Origin: Saprospiraceae bacterium
GTDB taxonomy: Bacteria; Bacteroidota; Bacteroidia; Chitinophagales; Saprospiraceae
Reading direction: 5' to 3'
Length of the DNA stretch: 59,177 nucleotides
Assembly: GCA_026982695.1 (NCBI GenBank)
Contig: JALSGS010000054.1
Coordinates: 1 to 59,177 of the forward strand
The notes under the pieces are model-generated. The model saw only the letters and a program-made list of their open reading frames with translations. It did not search any database and had not been told where the DNA came from. The position numbers and the translations under genes are program-made. Positions 53,248-59,177 of this stretch are shown here, in pieces. How positions within the stretch are numbered: the stretch's first letter is position 1; each line of letters opens with the position of its first letter.

Positions 53248-54462
53248 ATGCGCTACTGGCTTTTTCTCATACTCATCATTTTATATCAGCCTCAGCTCGC
53301 TGGCCAAAGCTTGCGCAGAACAGTTGTTGCCAGTACAGGCCAAAGGCTACAGGGCAGTGGCTATTACTTACACACCACTGTGGCCCAGCCTCCCAATTCA
53401 GCTACCATTACTAATGGCCAGTTTTATCTGAGGCAAGGCTTTGAACAACCTCTGCTAGGGAACTGTGCTACTGCCCCACAAGCCGTCTTTTCCGTAGATA
53501 GTATCGCTAACAGTACCTGTGGGCTGCAATACAACTTCCAATACGTAGGCCCACAAGATCCACAATTGTCTTTCTTATGGGAATTTGGCCCAGATGCTAT
53601 CCCGAATACCAGCACCGCGCCCAACCCACAGGGTGTGGTGTTTACTTTTTCTGGATTGGCACAAGTAAAGTTGACAGTATTCGCTGGTGAGTGTACCGCT
53701 TCGGCTACGCAAAATGTATACGTATCGCCCACTTCTTTTTCTGTAACCACCGAGGTGATGGACTTAATCTGCTTTGACGACCAAGATGGCGCCATAAGTC
53801 TGATTATCCAGGGCGGTACCCCACCCTATACCGCTACCTGGACCAGCGGCGATACAGGATTGATTGTCACCGGGTTGTATCCGGGATTGTACGGATTCAC
53901 CCTGATCGACGCACAACAATGCATGATCGAAGGCAATGCCGAAGTACACGGACCACCCGCACTTGACATACTGCTGAACATCACACACGAAAGCTGCACC
54001 GATCGCCAAGACGGTAAAATCATTGCCTTCGTCGATGGTGGCGTCCCTCCCTACCAGCTACAATGGAATACGGGTGCCACAGACACGGAAATCGCCCAAC
54101 TGAGCAAAGGGCTATACAGCCTCACCGTCACCGATGCCAATGGCTGCCAAAAAGCTACTGATACCATTGCCCTGCGCACCTTGTGCACCGACCTGATCAT
54201 CTACGAGCTATTCACCCCTAATGACGATGGCATCAACGATCAATGGATTATCGAGGGAATAGAAAACTTCCCATCAAGTACACTGGAAATCTTCAACCGA
54301 TGGGGAGAACGCGTATATCAAGCTACTGGCTATCAGAACAATTGGACGGGTACGACGCAAAGCGGCACTCCGCTACCTGCAGGTACTTACTATTTTATAT
54401 TGCAACTCAACGATGGTACAGGTACCATCCATCGGGGTGCCATTACTCTGTTGCGCAAATGA
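53248..54462 (+). CDS. SprB-repeat surface protein with type IX secretion C-terminal domain
   Basis: A 404-residue exported protein. Signal peptide about 1-20 (ending LAGQ); a PKD-like segment about 85-165 (FLWEFGPDAIP and FTFSGLAQVKLTVFAGEC); two SprB-type repeats, about 170-228 (CFDDQDGAISLIIQGGTPPY) and 247-308 (CTDRQDGKIIAFVDGGVPPY); and a gliding-motility/CHU_C C-terminal domain about 318-404 (LFTPNDDGINDQWIIEGIEN, FNRWGERVYQ, LPAGTYYFIL). The C-terminal domain is the type B sorting signal for the type IX system, so the protein should be exported and placed at the surface. Together with the following PorP/SprF-type gene this mirrors the sprB-sprF pairing in gliding bacteria, at much smaller size. 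Confidence 0.88.
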   Translation: MRYWLFLILIILYQPQLAGQSLRRTVVASTGQRLQGSGYYLHTTVAQPPNSATITNGQFYLRQGFEQPLLGNCATAPQAVFSVDSIANSTCGLQYNFQYVGPQDPQLSFLWEFGPDAIPNTSTAPNPQGVVFTFSGLAQVKLTVFAGECTASATQNVYVSPTSFSVTTEVMDLICFDDQDGAISLIIQGGTPPYTATWTSGDTGLIVTGLYPGLYGFTLIDAQQCMIEGNAEVHGPPALDILLNITHESCTDRQDGKIIAFVDGGVPPYQLQWNTGATDTEIAQLSKGLYSLTVTDANGCQKATDTIALRTLCTDLIIYELFTPNDDGINDQWIIEGIENFPSSTLEIFNRWGERVYQATGYQNNWTGTTQSGTPLPAGTYYFILQLNDGTGTIHRGAITLLRK

Positions 54463-54531
54463 GTGTAGCCGTTCACGAGGGGAGCTTTTGCTCCAAAATG
54501 CACCGCTCTCACACAGAGAAAAAGCAATGCC

Positions 54532-56253
54532 ATGCGACGATTGATCTTGTTTCTCAATGTACTGCTGTGGGCCACTCCCAAGGCAGATGCACAACAATAC
54601 CCGCTGTTTTCCAACTTTCTGAACCACAGCTATGGATACAATCCCGCCATCATTGTCGAGCACAAAGCACTATATGCCAACGCATTGTATCGCACGCAAT
54701 GGCAAGGATTCGAAGGTGCCCCCCGCACTCAACTAATTCACGTGCGAGGGGCACTGGGCCAGTCACCCTTTGCAGCCGGTGGCTATTACTATAGCGATCA
54801 AGCAGGTGCCCTCAATCGGCTGGGCGGTGCTGCCATGTTGTCTTTTGCCCAACAGATAAGCGAGCAAACGCAACTGGCAGTGGGATTCACTGCTGGATAC
54901 TTTATCCTTCAGCTCGACCCCAACGCGCTGGTGCAAGATCCCAACGATCTGGTGTTGCTCAATGGCAAAGATGAACAGATGTTCGCCGATTTCAATGCAG
55001 GCATCTACCTGCGCAGCCATGGTTTTTATTTGGGCCTTTCCATTCCTCAAGTATTCGAACGCGAATTGCGCTTTGCAGAAGCGGCTCCCGCTGCTACCTT
55101 GCGCCGGCATTACTATGCCCTGGGAGGCTATCGCTGGCAGCTCACGCGGGGGGTTGCCATCGAACCTACTGCTATTGTCAAATATTTACCTAACGTCTCT
55201 TTACAATACGAAGGCTCACTGCGTATTGACTTTGGTTTTATGTGGCTCGGAGGTAGCTATCGATCCGATCAAACACTGATAGGCCTGATCGGCTTTGATA
55301 TGGGCAAGCTCACCCTTAGCTATGCTTACGACATGACCACCTCGACGATCCGGCATGTGAGCAGTGGCAGTCATGAGCTGGGTATTGGCCTGCGGCTGGG
55401 CAAAGAACCCGATCGCGATGGCGATGGCATCCCCGATGCCCGCGACCGCTGCCCCGACAAGCCCGGCACTAAGCTACACAAAGGCTGTCCCGCCCCTAAA
55501 GAGAATGACGAAGACGAAACAGACGACATGCACACACCTACTGATCGCGATGGCGATGGCATCCCTGATCGAGAAGACACCTGCCCTGACCTGCCTGGCC
55601 CGCGCCAAAACCAAGGATGTCCTTGGGGCGATCGCGATAAAGATGGCATCCGCGATGCCATAGACGCCTGCCCTGATCTGCCTGGAATAGCAACCAACAA
55701 AGGCTGCCCACTCGACGACCGCGATGGCGATGGCGTATTAGACGACAAAGACAAATGCCCCGACGAGCCGGGCCCCGTACGCTTTGAAGGTTGCCCCGCT
55801 GCCGACACCGATGGAGATGGCATCCCCGATCAAGAAGACGAATGCCCCACTACCGCAGGCCTCCCCTCGCATAACGGATGCCCGCAGCCCACACAGAAAG
55901 AACTCGACATATTAGAGCTAGCCATACGAAATCTCTACTTCGACACCGACAAATGGGAAATATGGGAAAAATCACATCCCTACCTCGACCAGTTGGCAGA
56001 AATCATGGTCACACATCCAGATTGGAAACTGCGCATACGCGGTCATGCCGACGCACGGGGTGATGAGGAGTACAACCTGCGCCTGTCGAAGCGGCGTGCC
56101 GAAGCCGTGATGTTCTATTTGCTCAACCGTGGTGTGCGCCGCGACCAACTTATCGTCGAGTACTTTGGCGAGCTGGCTCCTATCGCACCCAACGACGATC
56201 CGGCCAGTCTTCAACTCAATCGACGTGTCGAAATGGAGTTTGTCTTTGAGTAA
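54532..56253 (+). CDS. PorP/SprF-like protein fused to TSP3 repeats and an OmpA domain
   Basis: A 573-residue outer-membrane protein. Signal peptide about 1-20 (KADAQ); PorP/SprF domain about 21-290 (QQYPLFSNFLNHSYGYNPAI at its start, LRIDFGFMWLGGSYR near its end), a barrel that helps export or retain type IX substrates; five thrombospondin type 3-like calcium-binding repeats about 293-450 (DRDGDGIPD, CPDxPG, GCP pattern); and an OmpA/MotB peptidoglycan-binding domain about 460-573 (LYFDTDKWE, IRGHADARGDEEYNLRLSKR, NRRVEMEFVFE). The fusion would tie an SprF-like barrel to the cell wall. It is 69 bases downstream of the SprB-repeat gene, its probable client. Confidence 0.88.
   Translation: MRRLILFLNVLLWATPKADAQQYPLFSNFLNHSYGYNPAIIVEHKALYANALYRTQWQGFEGAPRTQLIHVRGALGQSPFAAGGYYYSDQAGALNRLGGAAMLSFAQQISEQTQLAVGFTAGYFILQLDPNALVQDPNDLVLLNGKDEQMFADFNAGIYLRSHGFYLGLSIPQVFERELRFAEAAPAATLRRHYYALGGYRWQLTRGVAIEPTAIVKYLPNVSLQYEGSLRIDFGFMWLGGSYRSDQTLIGLIGFDMGKLTLSYAYDMTTSTIRHVSSGSHELGIGLRLGKEPDRDGDGIPDARDRCPDKPGTKLHKGCPAPKENDEDETDDMHTPTDRDGDGIPDREDTCPDLPGPRQNQGCPWGDRDKDGIRDAIDACPDLPGIATNKGCPLDDRDGDGVLDDKDKCPDEPGPVRFEGCPAADTDGDGIPDQEDECPTTAGLPSHNGCPQPTQKELDILELAIRNLYFDTDKWEIWEKSHPYLDQLAEIMVTHPDWKLRIRGHADARGDEEYNLRLSKRRAEAVMFYLLNRGVRRDQLIVEYFGELAPIAPNDDPASLQLNRRVEMEFVFE
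55411..55885 (+). repeat. five TSP3-like repeats in the PorP/SprF fusion gene
   Basis: Each unit of roughly 90-100 bases encodes D-x-DGDGIxD, a D-x-CP segment and a closing GCP. GATGGCGATGGCAT recurs almost unchanged, making this stretch internally repetitive at DNA level too. Confidence 0.8.
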
Positions 56254-56288
56254 CTTGCCCACTTATTGCATAAAGACAAGACACAGCC

Positions 56289-57467
56289 ATGAGAAAGCTC
56301 ACTGCTCAAGTCGTTTATCCGGTATCGACCCCACCTATCCCCAATGGTGTCATCGTTGTCGATGAGCAGGGCGTAATCCAAGCTATCGACACGGCTCAGC
56401 AACATGACCCCTCTACACTGGAATACTACGAAGGCGTATTGGTACCCGGCTTCATCAATGCGCACTGCCATTTGGAGTTGTCGCATCTCAAGGGGCGTGT
56501 TGATACAGGGACAGGGCTGCTACCCTTTTTGCAACAAGTAGTGGCCCTTCGCGACGTCGCACAGGCCACTATCGACGAGGCCATCCGACAAGCCGACGCA
56601 GCAATGCAGCAATCGGGAATCGTCGCCGTGGGCGATATCAGCAACAAAACTGATACTGTACCCGTGAAGGCTTCCAGTCCCATTCGCTATTACACCTTTG
56701 TCGAAATGTTTGACTTCATGCAAGATACCTGGGCTGAAAAGACTTTTAACGACTACATGCAAGTGTACGAAGCCCAAGCAACGGGAAATGGCAATAAAAA
56801 AAATGTAGCGCCGCATGCGCCCTATACCGTGTCGCCCAAACTATTTGCCTTACTTCGACAAGTGCAAGCTACAGGCTCTACAGTCAGTATACACAATCAA
56901 GAGACATGGCACGAAGATGCCCTCTTTCTGCGCGGCGAAGGCGACCTTCCCGAATTCTTTCAGCACTTTGGCATCGACATGTGTACATTCCAACCTACAG
57001 GCCAAACCTCTATTCACTATGCTATGGCACATATGAAGCCCGAATGCCGTACACTTTTCGTACACAACACGATGACAACACCAGCCGACATTGAAGCAGC
57101 ACATCATTGGGGTGGGCGCAATGTTTTTTGGGTCACCTGCCCCAATGCCAATCTGTACATCGAAAACAAATTGCCCCACTATCGCTATTTTCTCCAGGCC
57201 GATGCCCAAATGTGTATAGGTACCGATAGCCTTACGAGCAACTGGCAACTCTGCATATTGGAAGAGATGAAGACCATCAGTCGCTATCAGTCCTATGTGC
57301 CTTTCGGCAAATTAATCGAATGGGCTACGCTTAACGGCGCACGCGCCTTGAGCTTTGAAGACGAGCTTGGCAGCTTTGAGGTGGGCAAACGCCCAGGCGT
57401 CAACCTCATTACAGGCATCGCCCAGGGCCGACTTCAAGCCAACAGCTGCGTACAAAAACTAGTGTGA
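56289..57467 (+). CDS. amidohydrolase, aminodeoxyfutalosine/SAH deaminase-like
   Basis: A 392-residue cytosolic TIM-barrel hydrolase of the TrzN/SsnA/MqnX group. Metal and substrate motifs: NAHCHLELSHLKG (about 57-69), APHAPYTVSP (about 175-184), IHNQETWHED, FVHNTM and IGTDSLTSNWQL. Such Bacteroidota proteins are often annotated as aminodeoxyfutalosine deaminase of the futalosine menaquinone pathway, but S-adenosylhomocysteine or guanine-type deamination fits the motifs as well; no mqn gene is nearby to decide. Its stop (TGA at 57465-57467) is one base before the GTG start of the next gene, so the two are tightly coupled. Confidence 0.78.
   Translation: MRKLTAQVVYPVSTPPIPNGVIVVDEQGVIQAIDTAQQHDPSTLEYYEGVLVPGFINAHCHLELSHLKGRVDTGTGLLPFLQQVVALRDVAQATIDEAIRQADAAMQQSGIVAVGDISNKTDTVPVKASSPIRYYTFVEMFDFMQDTWAEKTFNDYMQVYEAQATGNGNKKNVAPHAPYTVSPKLFALLRQVQATGSTVSIHNQETWHEDALFLRGEGDLPEFFQHFGIDMCTFQPTGQTSIHYAMAHMKPECRTLFVHNTMTTPADIEAAHHWGGRNVFWVTCPNANLYIENKLPHYRYFLQADAQMCIGTDSLTSNWQLCILEEMKTISRYQSYVPFGKLIEWATLNGARALSFEDELGSFEVGKRPGVNLITGIAQGRLQANSCVQKLV
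57299..57311 (+). repeat. iterated 13-mer, copy 8
   Basis: GCCTTTCGGCAAA in the amidohydrolase gene; encodes PFGK. Confidence 0.7.
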
Positions 57468-57468
57468 G

Positions 57469-58904
57469 GTGTGTAGACAACTTGCTCGAGTAGGAAAACT
57501 GGCCTTTTGGGTGGTCATTTATTTTCCGCTATTCTACCGCCTCGATGCGTTGCCCCTCCAACAGTGGGACGAAGCGCGCCGCGCAGTCAATGCAGCCGAA
57601 ATGTGGGAGCGCGGCAGCTGGCTGGTAGCCTGGTATGGCGATCAACCCGAAATGTGGGGCACCAAACCGCCGCTACTGCTATGGCTACAAGTGCTCTTGA
57701 TAGGGTGGCTGGGCTATGACGAACTGGCCATTCGTCTACCTGCTGCTCTATCGGGTCTAGGTACCATTGCCCTGTTGGTGTGGTTTGCCGAAAGGCAGCT
57801 CAAAAAGCCCATAATTGGCTATTGGGCAGGAATAATACTAGTAGGTATGCCATGGTGCGGTTTTCACATCACGCGAACAGGTGACTTTGACGCACTGCTG
57901 AGCTTATGGCATACGGCAGCTATACTCTTCAGCTGGCTGTGGATAGAGGCGCTGCAGCGGGGCCATCCTCACAAGCATTGGGACATACTGTCAGGTGTAG
58001 CCACAGGGCTAGCAGCGCTCACTAAAGGTATGGCTGGTTTCTTCTACCTACCGGGTATGGTACTGATGGCACTATGGCGTGGCCAGCTGCAGATGGTATG
58101 GCGCAACCGCACCACATGGATCGCTGCAGCGTGTGCATTTGGCCCGCTACTGTTTTATTACTTTTTGCGCGAACAGCTCACACCAGGTTACCTCATGGCG
58201 GTATGGCAAAACGAATTGGGTGGAAGGTTTAGCCAGCCACTCGAAGACCATACCGGTCCATTCACCTTCTATTTCGATGTGCTGGGGCCATGGCTGTGGC
58301 CCTTACCCATAGCACTGTGGTTGGGCTTTCGCCAAAAGAAGTGGCGCAGCCTACTGAGCTTTCTGTTGGGCTGTTCTGCCGTGTTTTTGCTGATCATTTC
58401 CGCAGCAGGTACCAAACTACCTTGGTATGCCGCTCCACTTTATCCGCCCATTGCACTGATGCTGAGTATTGGCCTAAAAGCATTTGCCGAAAGGCTACAA
58501 AAGCTGTGGCAGCCACAACGCCATGCTGCAATTATGGCCCATGTAGCAGCCAGCTTGCTTTTGGTGCCTGCCTACGTGACCAAGGTACAGCAAGTAGCCC
58601 ATCCACACCACCAAAACCCATGGGAAGCCCCCCAGCTCGACTATGGCCCCTTTATGGAGCTAATGAAAGATCACAAGCGATACTATCTTTTTCAAAAAGG
58701 ATACAACGCCGCCTTGCGCTTTTATGAAAAAGCCTGGCGACAACGAGGGTATCAAGTGACACGGCTCTACGACTTGCGCACCCTCCAAAGTGGCGACTTG
58801 CTCATGACATGCGATGAGACAGCCTTCTCACAACTGCAAAAGCGGGAAAAAGCTGGAGTGAGATCGGACGATGGCAAGGATGCCGCATGTTGCGCATTGA
58901 ATAA
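57469..58904 (+). CDS. GT39/ArnT-like membrane glycosyltransferase, probable frameshift near the 3' end
   Basis: A polytopic membrane protein of about 478 residues. The N-terminal loop YRLDALPLQQWDEARRAVNA carries the acidic pair typical of GT-C enzymes, followed by GTKPPLLLWLQ and about ten hydrophobic helices; IISAAGTKLPWYAAPLYPPI is a further family motif. It should move a sugar from a polyprenyl-phosphate donor to an envelope acceptor. Start is the GTG at 57469, one base after the previous stop. As read, the frame runs on to 59127 over an antisense kinase gene. A single missing A in the A5 tract at 58847-58851 would instead give SWSEIGRWQGCRMLRIE and a stop at 58902-58904, which looks genuine. 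I give that end. Confidence 0.72.
57784..57796 (-). repeat. iterated 13-mer, copy 9
   Basis: TTTGCCGAAAGGC in the GT39-like gene; encodes FAER. Confidence 0.7.
58483..58495 (-). repeat. iterated 13-mer, copy 10
   Basis: TTTGCCGAAAGGC in the GT39-like gene; encodes FAER. Confidence 0.7.
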
Positions 58905-58920
58905 AGCGCATACCCCATAT

Positions 58921-59177
58921 TCAATAACGACCTTTTCGCAAAATAGAAGCGAGCAGCCACAATGCCAACACACCAGAAGCGATGTAGCCCGCCAAGCCTA
59001 TGGCCGATACGTGATTGATCAGCGGTGGAATACGCGCCAACACCAAAAGAGAGGAACCCAAAATCAGTGCTGCTACAAGCACAGCCAGCACCAATCGGTT
59101 GGCGATCAGATCCAACTCCTGATATAAAGTTTGGAGGCCCTTGTGTTCGAACTCAATGCGCAACTGCCCTTTATTGG
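58921..59177 (-). CDS. UbiB/AarF (ABC1) family kinase-like protein, C-terminal fragment
   Basis: Only the last 85 or so residues are in the window; the gene continues past the right edge. The visible part reads LRIEFEHKGLQTLYQELDL, then IANRLVLAVLVAALILGSSL and two hydrophobic helices ending LLASILRKGRY, the typical membrane-anchored C-terminus of ABC1 atypical kinases that support quinone biosynthesis. The first in-frame start-like codon (TTG at 59163) is not the true start because the frame is open to the edge. Its stop lies 16 bases from the inferred end of the convergent GT39-like gene. Confidence 0.8.
   Translation of the reverse strand, partial: NKGQLRIEFEHKGLQTLYQELDLIANRLVLAVLVAALILGSSLLVLARIPPLINHVSAIGLAGYIASGVLALWLLASILRKGRY

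Noticed and set aside
55411-55885. Tandem DNA repeat as a mobile or unstable element
   Set aside because: The periodicity is explained by thrombospondin type 3-like protein repeats.
58905-59127. C-terminal extension of the GT39-like open frame
   Set aside because: It is low-complexity in character and antisense to a well-supported UbiB C-terminus; best explained by a frameshift at 58847-58851.
1-59177. CRISPR arrays, insertion sequences, prophage, rRNA or tRNA genes
   Set aside because: No spaced direct repeats, transposase or integrase motifs, terminal inverted repeats with target duplications, or RNA-gene signatures were found by eye.

Overview
The window comes from the chromosome of a member of the Bacteroidota, most likely a Saprospiria-like gliding or marine lineage. 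The evidence is a gliding-motility-type (type IX secretion) C-terminal domain, a PorP/SprF-family protein, a TonB receptor paired with a DUF5689 lipoprotein, several lipoproteins with Bacteroidota-style lipoboxes, starts without clear Shine-Dalgarno sequences, and -7 elements of the TAnnTTTG type. Lineage below phylum is inference. I see no rRNA, tRNA, CRISPR array, transposase or phage genes.

Layout. 1-2.8 kb: shikimate kinase, a MoxR/magnesium-chelatase-like AAA+ ATPase and a small secreted DUF4440-like protein, all on the minus strand. 2.9-15.3 kb: the centrepiece, one 3881-residue NRPS/PKS gene followed by a Sfp-type phosphopantetheinyl transferase. The megasynthase reads A-PCP-sulfotransferase-KS-AT-ACP-aminotransferase-C-A-PCP-TE. 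It is therefore a self-contained two-amino-acid, one-ketide assembly line that should make a beta-amino-acid-containing, possibly sulfated, small molecule. 15.3-21 kb (minus): acyl-CoA carboxylase beta subunit, methyltransferase, a membrane glycosyltransferase-like protein with TPRs, and an aldo/keto reductase. 21-25 kb (plus): DUF58 protein, NarL-type response regulator, QueE, DUF697/SHOCT protein, closed by a strong bidirectional terminator. 25-35.9 kb (minus): DUF5689 lipoprotein with TonB receptor, RluA-type pseudouridine synthase, DapB, a large Asp-box beta-propeller protein, XseB, EI24/CysZ-like membrane protein, DUF434 protein. 36-42.9 kb: CLC channel, AlaS, M23 peptidase, DUF3298-type lipoprotein. 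43-48.7 kb (minus): secreted amidohydrolase, PaaD-like protein, an unrecognised protein, peptide deformylase, RuvX, and an HD-domain/PycTM-like membrane protein. 49-59 kb (plus): lipoprotein, Cys/Met-type PLP enzyme, PspC, PPK2, a surface-protein operon (DTDPTNELQ-repeat protein, SprB-like protein with a type IX sorting domain, PorP/SprF-TSP3-OmpA fusion), an amidohydrolase and a GT39-like membrane protein that appears frameshifted; the C-terminus of a UbiB/AarF kinase enters from the right edge on the minus strand.

What stands out: (1) the in-line sulfotransferase between a starter PCP and a ketosynthase, combined with an McyE-like KS-AT-ACP-AMT-C-A-PCP core; (2) a C6-TGT motif upstream of this megasynthase that recurs twice only upstream of the response regulator; (3) a 13-base word, GCCTTTCGGCAAA, present at least ten times in either orientation inside genes and read in three frames, so apparently selected as DNA; (4) an HD domain fused to a Pycsar-effector-like membrane domain with no cyclase beside it; (5) an identical pre-start leader shared by two distant secreted-protein genes. 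All counts and alignments were made by eye.
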